Below, piece after piece: positions 16,272 through 25,306 of a stretch of 40,085 nt of DNA (positions within the stretch are counted from its first letter, which is position 1; each line of letters begins with the position of its first letter). The DNA is taken from assembly GCA_913049565.1 (NCBI GenBank), contig CAJWZG010000003.1, positions 1-40,085 on the forward strand, in the 5' to 3' direction. The position numbers and the translations under genes were made by a program. Source of the stretch: an uncultured Gammaproteobacteria bacterium (lineage in GTDB: Bacteria > Pseudomonadota > Gammaproteobacteria > Pseudomonadales > Azotimanducaceae_A). The notes below the pieces were generated by a model. The model did no database searches, was not told the DNA's origin, and worked only from the letters and a program-made list of their open reading frames with translations.

Positions 16272-17203
16272 GTTGGGTAAAGTTAACGATTGCCCTTGAT
16301 ACTAACGAGGTTGCTCAGTTCGAGACAGTGATGGAGGCGAACGGGGCAGCAGCGGTCATCTTCGAAAGCCAAGCCGATGAGGTGGTGTTAGAACCCCAGC
16401 CTGGGGCGATCCCTCTATGGCAGCACATTAATCTTGTAGCGCTATTTTCTGCCGATACTCCCATTATCGGGCTCAATGCAGCGTTGCGTGAGCTAGATCC
16501 ACAGATCCATCGGCGCTTACAAGTGGACTTTATCGCTAACGAAGATTGGCAACAGCGGTTAGCGAACCATACGATTCGGGCGCAGTTCGGAGAGCGATTA
16601 TGGCTGGTACCGAAAACCGAAAAGCAAGACCCTAAGCTTTCGACACCCGGTCAAAAAGAGCCCGGCTCGGTGGAACCGGCGATACTTTACCTCGAACCCG
16701 GTCTAGCCTTTGGCAGCGGTAGCCATCCAACCACTCGAATGTGTCTTGAGTGGATTGCTAAGAATATTCAGCCTGGGCAGCGGGTTTTGGATTTTGGTTG
16801 TGGTTCTGGCATCTTGGCCATCGGCGCAGCCTTGTTAGGGGCTACCGTGGTCGCTGTGGACTATGATGATCAAGCGCTTCTGGCTACTAACGAAAATGCT
16901 GCTTTCAATAGTGTGCGTGAAGGCATTCAAACTCTCTCCCTTGATCAGTGGGAAGCCGGGCGCGTCAACAGTGAGCGGCAATTTGATCGATATTTTGATG
17001 TTGTGGTTGCGAATATTCTAGCAGCGCCGATTATCGAACTTGCGCAAACTTTCAGCTGTAGCCTCGCAGTAGGAGGCAGCCTGACGTTATCCGGCATCTT
17101 GGACCATCAGGCGGAACAGGTGCTGCGGGCTTATCCGGGGGTCACTTTTGCTCCTGCCATGGTCGAAGCCGAATGGGTCTGTCTTACGGGGTCGTTGGCA
17201 TGA
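16268..17203 (+). CDS. prmA: Ribosomal protein L11 methyltransferase
   Basis: A 311-residue SAM-dependent enzyme that trimethylates ribosomal protein L11. The N-terminal L11-recognition domain starts SWVKLTIALDTNEVAQFE. The catalytic domain has the PrmA signature FGSGSHPTTRMCLEW (usually FGTGTHPTT), the SAM-binding motif LDFGCGSGILAIGAALLGA, and the NPPY-like site VVANILAAPI. Compared with the 293-residue E. coli protein there is an insertion of about 14 residues just before the signature (PKTEKQDPKLSTPGQKEPGS region). The GTG start overlaps the accB stop by four bases, so translation is coupled to accB. Confidence 0.94.
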   Translation: MSWVKLTIALDTNEVAQFETVMEANGAAAVIFESQADEVVLEPQPGAIPLWQHINLVALFSADTPIIGLNAALRELDPQIHRRLQVDFIANEDWQQRLANHTIRAQFGERLWLVPKTEKQDPKLSTPGQKEPGSVEPAILYLEPGLAFGSGSHPTTRMCLEWIAKNIQPGQRVLDFGCGSGILAIGAALLGATVVAVDYDDQALLATNENAAFNSVREGIQTLSLDQWEAGRVNSERQFDRYFDVVVANILAAPIIELAQTFSCSLAVGGSLTLSGILDHQAEQVLRAYPGVTFAPAMVEAEWVCLTGSLA

Positions 17204-17281
17204 TTCGTCAGTGAACGACTTGAGGGTGTTGTCCTGTGCAACTATTGGGGATACTTGTATTAGGTTAAACGGGAGAGAGTG

Positions 17282-17650
17282 ATGATTGGCTACGTGACAG
17301 TCGGTGTTAGCGATATGCAGAAGGCGTGCGCGTTTTATGACGCTCTTTTCGGCGAATTGGGCGGCAAGCAGTTGTTCGGGCAAGACAGGATCAAGTTTTA
17401 CGGTACAGGCCCAGATCAACCGATGGTCGCCGTTTGTATTCCCTACGATCAACAAGCGGCACATCATGGAAATGGCAACATGCTCGCCTTGCCGGTCAAG
17501 CGAGATGACATCGGCCGAATCTACGCGAAAGCGCTTGAGCTTGGCGCTACAGATGATGGCGAACCGGGAAATCGTAATCCGGTTTTTTATGGAGCCTATG
17601 TCAGAGATCCCGATGGCAATAAAATTTGCTTCTATGAGATGAACCTGTAG
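17282..17650 (+). CDS. VOC-superfamily protein (glyoxalase/bleomycin-resistance fold)
   Basis: A 122-residue vicinal-oxygen-chelate protein, one pair of beta-alpha-beta-beta-beta modules. The first module begins MIGYVTVGVSDMQKACAFYD, where the usual first metal ligand (DHVTLG) is replaced by Tyr. The second module starts near GNGNMLALPV, again without the expected His, and ends in the family motif YVRDPDGNKICFYE with the terminal Glu kept. Loss of two of the usual ligands suggests it is not a standard metal-dependent glyoxalase. The ATG at 17282 follows GGGAGAG. It occupies the place between prmA and dusB where a zinc-ribbon DUF3426 gene lies in Pseudomonas, as I recall. Substrate unknown. 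Confidence 0.85.
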   Translation: MIGYVTVGVSDMQKACAFYDALFGELGGKQLFGQDRIKFYGTGPDQPMVAVCIPYDQQAAHHGNGNMLALPVKRDDIGRIYAKALELGATDDGEPGNRNPVFYGAYVRDPDGNKICFYEMNL

Positions 17651-17790
17651 CAGATAGCGAAGTAAAACCAGGACTAAGCAGATCCTTGAGGTAAAGCTCG
17701 AGGATCAACGAAGGGGATTTGCTACAGATTTTCGATGCTAAGGTCTATGATTGTGCCGCAGAAAATTTTCGGCGCCCAAGACTACGTAAG

Positions 17791-18825
17791 ATGTCACGAA
17801 ACTCACCGTTAGATAGCTTAATCGTGCTGCCCGACAGCCATGTTGTGCTGCGCAACGGCGTCGCTCTCGCACCTATGGCGGGAATGACCGATGTGCCATT
17901 TCGCACGCTGGCTTGGTCATTTGGCGCAGGGCATATGGTCAGCGAGATGATTACCGCGAAGCCAGAGCTTTGGGACACAGGCAAAAGCCGAAGCCGTCGG
18001 GTTTTGATTCCTGAGGTATCACCTCAAGCGGTGCAGATTGCGGGCCATGACCCCCAGGTGATGGCGGATTCGGCGCGCCGACTTGTAGACGACGGTGTGG
18101 AACTGATCGATATCAACTTTGGCTGCCCGGTAAAAAAAGTCTGTCGCAAAGCTGCGGGTTCTGCCCTTTTGGGTGATCTTGATCGAATGCAGAGGATAGT
18201 TGGTGCAGTAGCGGGCGCTGTTGAGGTACCCGTGACTATAAAAACGCGTATAGGTTTGACGTTGGAAGACAGTGCTGGGGTCACCGCGGCTATCGCGGCG
18301 CAAAACAGCGGCGCACAACTCGTCGTTATCCACGGGCGTAGTCGAGCGTGTCGTTTCAACGGTAACGCGAAGCCTGAACGGCTTGCTGAAGCGAAACAGC
18401 ATTTGCATGTGCCGCTGTTAGTGAACGGAGACATTGTCGATATCACTTCAGCCAATCGAGCCATGGCGGCGAGCGGCGCGGATGGCGTTATGATCGGGCG
18501 GGGCGCCATGGGGCAGCCTTGGATCTTCGCCGAGCTGCTGGGCCGAGGGGCGCCTGATGCCGCGGGCCGTTTCAATGTGATCGAACGTCATTTGACTTTG
18601 CTGTACGACTTTTACGGCGAAGAAACGGGCGTGCGTATTGCGCGAAAGCATATTCAAGCCTATCTGCAAAGATGGCGAGCGACTGCACTTGCGCCATCGT
18701 TTATGGCGTTGACAGACGGATGCTCTCAACATCGCTGGCTGCGCGAGCGGCGTGAAATGTTACTCGATAACCATCCAACGAGGCGCGTAACAGTCGGCGC
18801 AGACAACAATCAGGCTGCGGCCTGA
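17791..18825 (+). CDS. dusB: tRNA-dihydrouridine synthase B
   Basis: A 344-residue FMN-dependent enzyme that reduces specific uridines in the tRNA D-loop. The flavin-binding start [13 protein letters not shown] and the catalytic segment [20 protein letters not shown] are visible, as are [22 protein letters not shown] (family: HGRTR.Q.Y.G) and the phosphate-binding [15 protein letters not shown]. The reading frame is open from 17719 (a TTG), but I chose the ATG at 17791, which gives a length close to the 321 residues of E. coli DusB; neither has a strong ribosome site. In most gammaproteobacteria fis follows dusB directly; here purH follows with only 46 bases between. Confidence 0.93.
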   Translation: MSRNSPLDSLIVLPDSHVVLRNGVALAPMAGMTDVPFRTLAWSFGAGHMVSEMITAKPELWDTGKSRSRRVLIPEVSPQAVQIAGHDPQVMADSARRLVDDGVELIDINFGCPVKKVCRKAAGSALLGDLDRMQRIVGAVAGAVEVPVTIKTRIGLTLEDSAGVTAAIAAQNSGAQLVVIHGRSRACRFNGNAKPERLAEAKQHLHVPLLVNGDIVDITSANRAMAASGADGVMIGRGAMGQPWIFAELLGRGAPDAAGRFNVIERHLTLLYDFYGEETGVRIARKHIQAYLQRWRATALAPSFMALTDGCSQHRWLRERREMLLDNHPTRRVTVGADNNQAAA

Positions 18826-18871
18826 TGCAGCAAGCATTTATATGGCTTTTGCCCTCGACTCAGGAGGATCT

Positions 18872-20416
18872 ATGTTTTTGAAGATTCGTCGTGCGCTGTT
18901 AAGCGTTTCAGACAAAACCGGCATCGTTGAGCTTGCTCAAGCGCTGGTTAGCGAGCAAGTTGAACTGCTTTCGACAGGCGGAACTTATAGAGCTCTCTCG
19001 CAGGCCGGTATAGAGGTAACAGAGGTCGCGACTCATACTGGGTTTCCGGAAATGATGGATGGTCGGGTAAAGACACTGCACCCGAAAATTCATGGTGGAA
19101 TCCTCGGTCGAAGAGGTACTGACGAAGAGGTCATGAGCGCCAATGGCATAGCAGCTATTGACTTGATCGTAGTCAATCTTTATCCCTTTGCAGCGACGAT
19201 TGCTCGGGACGATTGCACAGACGCAATGGCGATAGAAAACATCGATATTGGCGGACCTGCCATGGTTCGCTCCGGTGCCAAAAATAACGCAGACGTATTG
19301 ACCGTTACGAACCCGCAGGATTACGCGGACGTTATTGAAGCCATGCAGGCGAACAGAATCGATGATTCGATGCGACGCGCATTCGCGGTCAATGCGTTTC
19401 GCCACACGGCTCAGTACGACGCCACAGTTGCAAGGTATTTGGGAGCCGCTGAAACGCTGCCAGATTCATTGACGCTGACCTACAATAAAATTGATGAGCT
19501 GCGTTACGGAGAAAATCCGCATCAGTCAGCGGGTTTTTACCGCGAGGTAGGCGAGGCTCGGCCCGGTACGATAGCCAACTATCAACAGCTGCAGGGCAAG
19601 GCCTTGTCTTACAACAACATTGCGGATACTGACGCTGCACTAGAGTGCGTAAAGGTTTTTGATGCGCCAGCCTGCGTAATCGTCAAACACGCGAACCCCT
19701 GCGGCGTTGCGCTTGGTTTGGATCTCGTTGAGGCTTATACCAAAGCATTTGCGACGGATCCAACCTCAGCATTTGGCGGCATTATCGCTTTCAACCGGCG
19801 CCTGTCTGGCGCGTTGCTGGACACTATTTTACGCAAACAGTTTGTAGAGGTCGTGATCGCGCCGTCGGTGGACGAGTCCGCTGTAGATATTGCAAAGCAG
19901 AAACAGAATGTGCGATTGCTAATTTGCGGCGAACTGGATGCTGCCCCTCGAGGACTGGAGACCAAGAGGGTCGGTGGCGGTTTGCTGGTTCAGGATTCAG
20001 ACGAGCTGTGTTTAGACGAACAGGCGTTGAAGGTCGTGAGCCAAGTAGAGCCTACAAAAGCGCAAATGCAGGACTTACTTTTTGCATGGAAAGTGGCCTG
20101 GTTCACGAAATCTAATGCCATCGTTTACGCGCGAGAACTGCAAACTATTGGTGTGGGTGCAGGTCAAATGAGCCGGGTCATCAGCGCCAAAATCGCTGGC
20201 CTGAAGGCCGAGGAAGAAGGCTTGGCGGTTCCCGGAGCAGTTATGGCCTCGGATGCATTTTTTCCGTTCCGAGATGGTATCGACGCAGCAGCTCAGGCAG
20301 GTATTGCCGCAGTGATTCAACCGGGCGGGTCTATGCGTGATCAAGAAGTGATTGATGCAGCGAACGAACAAGGCCTTGCCATGGTGTTTACCGGCGTACG
20401 ACACTTTAGGCACTAA
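18872..20416 (+). CDS. purH: Bifunctional AICAR transformylase / IMP cyclohydrolase
   Basis: A 514-residue enzyme for the last two steps of de novo IMP synthesis. The N-terminal cyclohydrolase domain begins [17 protein letters not shown] and contains [20 protein letters not shown] and [15 protein letters not shown]. The C-terminal transformylase domain contains the catalytic KHANPCGVA with Lys and His, then [16 protein letters not shown] and the C-terminal [11 protein letters not shown] chose the ATG at 18872 because of a textbook AGGAGG site a few bases upstream; an earlier ATG at 18842 adds ten residues not seen in the family. It is followed by purD, as in many gammaproteobacteria. Confidence 0.96.
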   Translation: MFLKIRRALLSVSDKTGIVELAQALVSEQVELLSTGGTYRALSQAGIEVTEVATHTGFPEMMDGRVKTLHPKIHGGILGRRGTDEEVMSANGIAAIDLIVVNLYPFAATIARDDCTDAMAIENIDIGGPAMVRSGAKNNADVLTVTNPQDYADVIEAMQANRIDDSMRRAFAVNAFRHTAQYDATVARYLGAAETLPDSLTLTYNKIDELRYGENPHQSAGFYREVGEARPGTIANYQQLQGKALSYNNIADTDAALECVKVFDAPACVIVKHANPCGVALGLDLVEAYTKAFATDPTSAFGGIIAFNRRLSGALLDTILRKQFVEVVIAPSVDESAVDIAKQKQNVRLLICGELDAAPRGLETKRVGGGLLVQDSDELCLDEQALKVVSQVEPTKAQMQDLLFAWKVAWFTKSNAIVYARELQTIGVGAGQMSRVISAKIAGLKAEEEGLAVPGAVMASDAFFPFRDGIDAAAQAGIAAVIQPGGSMRDQEVIDAANEQGLAMVFTGVRHFRH

Positions 20417-20448
20417 CATTTTCGCGCCCGAACTGAGGACCCAACTAC

Positions 20449-21732
20449 ATGAAATTACTGGTGATCGGCTCGGGTGGACGTGAACACGCATTGGCTTGGA
20501 AGCTCAAGCAAAGCGCTGGAGTGAAAGAGGTTCTCGTGGCGCCGGGTAATGCAGGTACTGCCAAAGAAGTCGGCGTGCGCAACGTTGACATCTCCGCCAC
20601 GGACGTAGATGCACTGATTGAACTGGCTCAGCGAGAGGCGGTTGAATTTACAGTCGTTGGCCCCGAAGCGCCTCTGGTCGCTGGAGCGGTCGATGCCTTT
20701 AACGCTGTGGGAATGGCCTGTTTCGGCCCAACAGCAAAGGCCGCGCAATTGGAAGGCTCAAAAGCATTTAGCAAAGCCTTTATGCAGCGCCATCGAATAC
20801 CCACGGCGACTCACGAAACCTTTAGTGACGCAGCATCAGCGAAAGCCTATGTTCGCGCCCAAGGTGCACCTATCGTGATTAAAGCCGACGGATTGGCTGC
20901 CGGAAAGGGTGTGATAGTGGCTCAGTCTGAAGAGGCGGCGTTGACCGCTATTGACGACATGCTCAGTGGCAACAGTTTTGGCGAGGCGGGCCACCGCGTC
21001 GTTGTCGAGGAATTCTTGCCCGGTGAAGAAGCGAGTTTTATTTGCCTATGTGATGGTAAAAAAGCGATTCCTTTTGCTTCGTCGCAAGATCACAAGGCGA
21101 GGGATGATGGAGACCGTGGGCCGAACACTGGCGGCATGGGAGCTTACTCGCCGGCACCGGTGGTAACCCAACAGGTGCATGATCGGGCAATGAATGAAGT
21201 GATTTTGCCCGCGCTGGCCGGCATGGCGGAAGATGGTGCGCCCTACAGAGGCTTTCTGTATGCCGGCTTAATGGTAAGTCCGGATGGTGAAATCAAGGTC
21301 GTAGAGTTCAACTGTCGTTTTGGTGACCCTGAGGCTCAGCCGGTGTTGATGCGTTTGCAAAGCGATCTACTACCCGCCTTAGAACAGGCTGCAGCCGGTC
21401 GTTTAGAAATGGATATGCTGAGCTTTGACCCCAGAGTTGCACTTGGTGTCGTCATGGCGGCCGGCGGCTATCCTGAGTCGTATAACAGTGGTGACCCTAT
21501 TTCTGGATTGGACAAAAATCTTGAGGACACTCAGGTGTTTCACGCAGGAACGCGCCTATCCGATGGAGAGGTTGTCACAGCAGGTGGTAGAGTTTTGTGC
21601 GTTGTTGGGATTGGTGATTGCGTAGAAACTGCACAAGCTCGTGCATATGAGCGAATTGAATCGATAGGTTGGCGCAATCGATACTATCGAAAAGACATTG
21701 GCTTTCGAGCTATTGGCAGGTCTGTGGAATAG
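20449..21732 (+). CDS. purD: Phosphoribosylamine--glycine ligase
   Basis: A 427-residue ATP-grasp enzyme that joins glycine to phosphoribosylamine in the second step of purine synthesis. Motifs in order: the N-terminal GSGGREHALAWKL, VGPEAPLVAG, KADGLAAGKGVIVA for ATP binding, EEFLPGEEASFICLCDG, DHKARDDGDRGPNTGGMGAYSP (shown here as DHKARDDGDRGPNTGGMG), and VVEFNCRFGDPEAQPVL with metal-binding residues. Length and order match the family (E. coli 429). The ATG at 20449 is close to a GAGGA site and 32 bases after purH, so the two are cotranscribed. Confidence 0.97.
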   Translation: MKLLVIGSGGREHALAWKLKQSAGVKEVLVAPGNAGTAKEVGVRNVDISATDVDALIELAQREAVEFTVVGPEAPLVAGAVDAFNAVGMACFGPTAKAAQLEGSKAFSKAFMQRHRIPTATHETFSDAASAKAYVRAQGAPIVIKADGLAAGKGVIVAQSEEAALTAIDDMLSGNSFGEAGHRVVVEEFLPGEEASFICLCDGKKAIPFASSQDHKARDDGDRGPNTGGMGAYSPAPVVTQQVHDRAMNEVILPALAGMAEDGAPYRGFLYAGLMVSPDGEIKVVEFNCRFGDPEAQPVLMRLQSDLLPALEQAAAGRLEMDMLSFDPRVALGVVMAAGGYPESYNSGDPISGLDKNLEDTQVFHAGTRLSDGEVVTAGGRVLCVVGIGDCVETAQARAYERIESIGWRNRYYRKDIGFRAIGRSVE

Positions 21733-21736
21733 GACG

Positions 21737-22396
21737 ATGACAAGAGTGAATGCAAGCAGTAACCGTCAACGCGATCAAATGGATGACTTAATTGCCGGGT
21801 TTGATCGGGGTTTGCGTACCCTGACGGGTGGGCATCAGGCGGCTCGTCCCAACCCCGGCGCTGACATAGCGGAGGCTTCACTCTCTGCCTCAGAGCGCTC
21901 CCATGTCGCGGGTTTAATGCGGGTAAACCATGCTGGCGAAATTTGTGCCCAAGCGTTGTATGAGGGGCAAGCTTTAACGGCAAAGAGTGCCGACGCGCGA
22001 GTATCGCTGCTAAAAGCGGCTGCGGAAGAACAAGACCATTTAGTTTGGTGCCGCACTCGGCTTGACGAGTTGGATGCGCGTCCCAGTTCGTTAGATCCGG
22101 TCTTTTTTGGCTTGTCCTTCGCCATGGGTGCGGTGGCAGGGGTATTGGGGGATCGCGTCAGCTTAGGGTTCGTCGAAGCCACCGAAGATCAAGTCGTGCA
22201 GCATTTGGATGAGCACCTGCAAACACTGCCGGAACGAGACGAGAAAAGTCGTAAGGTATTACAGGCTATGCGAGCCGATGAAAGTCGGCACGGAGCGCAG
22301 GCGCTGGAACAGGGTGGCGCTGAATTTCCCAAAGGCGTTAAGCGCGCGATGAGCCGCTTAGCGAAGATTATGACGCAGACAACCTATCGCATTTAG
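21737..22396 (+). CDS. coq7: Demethoxyubiquinone hydroxylase (Coq7/UbiF-type di-iron enzyme)
   Basis: A 219-residue di-iron monooxygenase that hydroxylates 2-polyprenyl-3-methyl-6-methoxy-1,4-benzoquinol late in aerobic ubiquinone synthesis; it is peripheral to the inner membrane. Iron-ligand segments are visible: VNHAGEICAQALYEGQ, AAEEQDHLVWC, TEDQVVQHLDEHL and RADESRHGAQAL. The C-terminus MTQTTYRI matches the Pseudomonas form. The ATG at 21737, four bases after the purD stop and preceded by AGGA, fits family length; the frame is open to 21698 inside purD. It implies aerobic respiration with ubiquinone. It converges with the osmC-like pseudogene. Confidence 0.94.
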   Translation: MTRVNASSNRQRDQMDDLIAGFDRGLRTLTGGHQAARPNPGADIAEASLSASERSHVAGLMRVNHAGEICAQALYEGQALTAKSADARVSLLKAAAEEQDHLVWCRTRLDELDARPSSLDPVFFGLSFAMGAVAGVLGDRVSLGFVEATEDQVVQHLDEHLQTLPERDEKSRKVLQAMRADESRHGAQALEQGGAEFPKGVKRAMSRLAKIMTQTTYRI

Positions 22397-22427
22397 TAAA
22401 ACCAACGCGCCCACCGTGCAACAAGGA

Positions 22428-22873
22428 TTATGCGTCTTTGTTGCTCTGAACAATCTCAAACGTATGGCGGATTACCACTCCGGCTTGTTCGAGCATGATT
22501 GATGCGGAGCAGTACTTCTCGGCAGTCAAGGCGATCGCCCGCTCTACCTTGGCAGGCTCTACAGCGGTACCAACCACTACGAAGTGAACATCGACTTCCT
22601 CAGACACTGCCGGTATTGATCCTGCGCGCCGCGCATTGATAGAGACGTCTACACCGTCGATCGACCTACGGCCTTTGCGCAGAATATCGACGACGTCGAA
22701 GGCCGTACAGCCGCCAAGCCCCTCAACACAAGCTCGAGCGGACGACTGGCCCTATCTTGATCACCACTCCCTGGAGGTCCATCCAAATGGTAGGCCGTGC
22801 CATCAAGTTGTTGACTGATGACGGATTAGTGGAGGTGAACGGTAAAAATATCGTGGTCCGAGGAACGCGACAA
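22428..22873 (-). pseudogene. OsmC/YhfA-family protein gene, broken by a frameshift and a stop
   Basis: This otherwise empty 500-base stretch encodes, on the minus strand, the remains of an OsmC-like peroxiredoxin-related protein of the YhfA type. Read 5' to 3', one frame gives DGTAYHLDGPPGSGDQDRAS then RPLELVLRGL; the next frame continues GGCTAFDVVDILRKGRR, then EEVDVHFVVVGTAVEP, ERAIALTAEKYCSASIMLEQ and ends at the stop at 22428. The join needs one base restored near 22710-22718, where TTGGCGGC would read TTGGGCGGC. In addition a TAA at 22826-22828 lies in the N-terminal frame 11 codons before DGTAYH, with no standard start between. The active-site Cys pair (GGC and KYC) is otherwise intact. 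In Pseudomonas an intact homologue lies near trpC and coq7. Confidence 0.85.
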
Positions 22874-22892
22874 CCCGCTTCGATCGATTCCG

Positions 22893-23690
22893 CTATCCGT
22901 CAAACAACGCCGACAGTGCGGCACCCGGACTGGGTTGCCGCATAAAAGCTTCTCCAACCAAGAAGCAATAAATGTCGTTCGAAATCATAGTCGCTACGTC
23001 CCTGGGGCTGCTGATACCGCTTTCTGTGACAACCACTGTCTGAGCGGGTATTTCAGGCAGCAGGTCTATAGTCGTGCTCAATGATGTTTCGAAGGTTTTG
23101 AGGTTTCTATTGTTGATGCCAATCAGATTTGCATCGAGTTGTAGGGCTGTCTCCAGTTCCTGTTTATCGTGAACTTCAATAAGCGCATCTAAACCGAGTT
23201 CCTTCGCGCTTCGATATAACTCAGATAATTTAGCAACCGACAAAGCGCTAGCAATTAGCAATACGCAATCGGCCTCCATAAGGCGAGCTTCGAGGATCTG
23301 GTAAACATCTATGGTGAAGTCTTTGCGGATTATCGGTAGGTCTACGGCCGCGCGCACGCTTCGTAGGTAGGCGTCACTGCCCTGAAAGTACTTCTCGTCG
23401 GTCAAAACGGACAGGCAGGTGGCCCCATGCTGAGCATAATCTCTCGCGATGGAAACAGGGTCAAAATTTTCGCGCATCACCCCTTTGCTTGGCGATGCTT
23501 TTTTTATCTCTGCGATCACGGCGGGCTGCTTTAACTCGGCTTTGTTGCGCAAGCTCTCGATAAATCCTCGAGGCTTGGCAAGCGATGTTGTGGCAACAGC
23601 AGCTTCTAACTCTGTTTGGCTTAGCAATGCTTTGCGCTGCATTAGTTCTGTTTCTTTGGTTGCGATTATACGATCGAGAATCGTCGTCAT
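22893..23690 (-). CDS. trpC: Indole-3-glycerol phosphate synthase
   Basis: A 265-residue TIM-barrel enzyme that converts CdRP to indole-3-glycerol phosphate. Visible motifs are [13 protein letters not shown] with catalytic Lys, [23 protein letters not shown] with a second catalytic Lys, [20 protein letters not shown] and [11 protein letters not shown]. It is the monofunctional form; no trpF domain follows. The start ATG overlaps the trpD stop (ATGA), giving tight translational coupling. Last gene of the trpE-G-D-C run. Confidence 0.97.
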   Translation of the reverse strand: MTTILDRIIATKETELMQRKALLSQTELEAAVATTSLAKPRGFIESLRNKAELKQPAVIAEIKKASPSKGVMRENFDPVSIARDYAQHGATCLSVLTDEKYFQGSDAYLRSVRAAVDLPIIRKDFTIDVYQILEARLMEADCVLLIASALSVAKLSELYRSAKELGLDALIEVHDKQELETALQLDANLIGINNRNLKTFETSLSTTIDLLPEIPAQTVVVTESGISSPRDVATMISNDIYCFLVGEAFMRQPSPGAALSALFDG

Positions 23691-24721
23691 GATGAGTCAG
23701 CCATCAAAGAGGAAATACGTACAAGCTCTGCTAATCGCTCCTTGGCCATCCCGCTAGAAATTGCGTCTTGGGCCATGACCACCCCGTTTCTTAGGGATGT
23801 GGCTATGCCGCTCACATAGATTGCGGCGCCGGCATTCAGTGCGACGACATCTGCAGCGGCACTGGTATCGTCGGATAACGACTGCCTAACCAAGCGGAGG
23901 CTCGAGTCCGCCGAATCCGCAATAATGCTGGCGTTTTCCTCCGGAGTCCTAGGCGCCAGATCAAAATCTGTGGGCGAAATATCGTATTCGGTGATCTGTC
24001 CATGTTGCAGTTCCACGACGTGGGTTGATGCATCAAGGCGAATTTCATCCAAGCCATTGCTGTGCACGACCAAGGCATGTTCCGAGCCCAATAATTTCAG
24101 GACGTGGGCGATCTTGCTCTGCCAATCCCGAGAAAAAACGCCAATCACCTGGCGTTTCGCGCCTGCTGGATTGGTCATGGGCCCCAGTACGTTCATTACC
24201 GTGCGGATACCGATTTCTTGACGGATGGGGCCTGCAAAACGCATGGCTGAGTGATGAGCCTGAGCGAACATGAAGCCCACGCCGATTTCATCGATACAGG
24301 TGGCAATTTGCCCTGGCGTCAAACCTAACGAAACCCCCGCGGCTTCCAGAACATCAGCGCTGCCGCTAAAGCTCGTCATCTTTCGATTGCCGTGCTTGGC
24401 AACCTTGGCACCCGCACTTGCCGCGACAAATGCCGCTGCGGTAGAAATATTAAACAGCTTACTGCCACTGCCTCCGGTTCCGCAGGTGTCGACGAGTGTC
24501 TGGCTTGTGGCTGGCACTTTGGTTGACAGGGCGCGCATCGTTAAAGCAGCGCCAGCAATTTCTTCAGGCGTTTCTCCCTTGACCCGCAAAGCAGCAAGCA
24601 GGGCACCGATTTGCCCCGGCGTTGCGCCACCGGACATGATTTGTTGGAAGACGTCTGCTGCCTGCTGTTGACTCAAATTTTTGCCGGCAACAATTTGGAC
24701 AAGTGCGTCAGGTATGTTCAA
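23687..24721 (-). CDS. trpD: Anthranilate phosphoribosyltransferase
   Basis: A 344-residue enzyme that transfers phosphoribose from PRPP to anthranilate. The PRPP/Mg loop is [20 protein letters not shown], followed by [21 protein letters not shown] (shown here in part: [16 protein letters not shown]), the anthranilate-site segment [12 protein letters not shown], and [14 protein letters not shown]. All the expected blocks are present and length matches the family. It lies nine bases after trpG and overlaps trpC by four bases. Confidence 0.97.
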   Translation of the reverse strand: MNIPDALVQIVAGKNLSQQQAADVFQQIMSGGATPGQIGALLAALRVKGETPEEIAGAALTMRALSTKVPATSQTLVDTCGTGGSGSKLFNISTAAAFVAASAGAKVAKHGNRKMTSFSGSADVLEAAGVSLGLTPGQIATCIDEIGVGFMFAQAHHSAMRFAGPIRQEIGIRTVMNVLGPMTNPAGAKRQVIGVFSRDWQSKIAHVLKLLGSEHALVVHSNGLDEIRLDASTHVVELQHGQITEYDISPTDFDLAPRTPEENASIIADSADSSLRLVRQSLSDDTSAAADVVALNAGAAIYVSGIATSLRNGVVMAQDAISSGMAKERLAELVRISSLMADSS

Positions 24722-24730
24722 GCCTTCTCC

Positions 24731-25306
24731 CTAGCGCTGCAAAAAATTATTGAGCAACGCGTGACCGTGTTGGGTGAGTATCGACTCCGGATGGAACTGC
24801 ACACCTTCCACATCTAGCTCCCGGTGGCGTAATCCCATTATGGCGTCTATTTCACCATTGTTCTCCGTCCAAGCTGTGACCTCTAAGCAAGCAGGCAGGC
24901 TCAGGGGATCTACCACCAGCGAATGATATCGGGTGGCTTCAAAGGGCATTGCTAAACCTGCAAAAACACCGTTGCCATGATGGTGAATCATCGAGGTTTT
25001 ACCGTGCATCACTTCCCTAGCTCGAACGACCTCACCGCCGAAGCATTGGCCTATGCTCTGATGGCCCAAGCAAATGCCCAGCAGCGGAATTTTGCCGGCA
25101 AAGCTTGCGACCGTTTCGAGAGAGATGCCCGCTTCGTTCGGAGTGCATGGTCCCGGCGAGATGACGATCTTTTCGGGGTTCATTGTCTGAATATCGGCGA
25201 TGCTGATCTCGTCATTACGACGAACGGTTACATCGGCACCGAGCTCCAAAAGGTACTGTACAACGTTGAAGGTAAATGAGTCGTAGTTGTCAATCATCAA
25301 GATCAT
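24731..25306 (-). CDS. trpG: Anthranilate synthase component II (glutamine amidotransferase)
   Basis: A 191-residue class I glutamine amidotransferase that supplies ammonia to TrpE. The oxyanion segment is [11 protein letters not shown], the nucleophile Cys is in [12 protein letters not shown], and the catalytic His-Glu pair is in [11 protein letters not shown]. It could also serve as PabA for folate synthesis, as in bacteria with one shared subunit; this cannot be judged here. Its ATG overlaps the trpE stop (ATGA). Confidence 0.96.
   Translation of the reverse strand: MILMIDNYDSFTFNVVQYLLELGADVTVRRNDEISIADIQTMNPEKIVISPGPCTPNEAGISLETVASFAGKIPLLGICLGHQSIGQCFGGEVVRAREVMHGKTSMIHHHGNGVFAGLAMPFEATRYHSLVVDPLSLPACLEVTAWTENNGEIDAIMGLRHRELDVEGVQFHPESILTQHGHALLNNFLQR

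Noticed and set aside
22757..22945. A 62-residue plus-strand frame over the osmC/trpC junction
   Set aside because: It overlaps trpC and the osmC-like remnant, which explain the same bases better by protein similarity; no domain is recognised.
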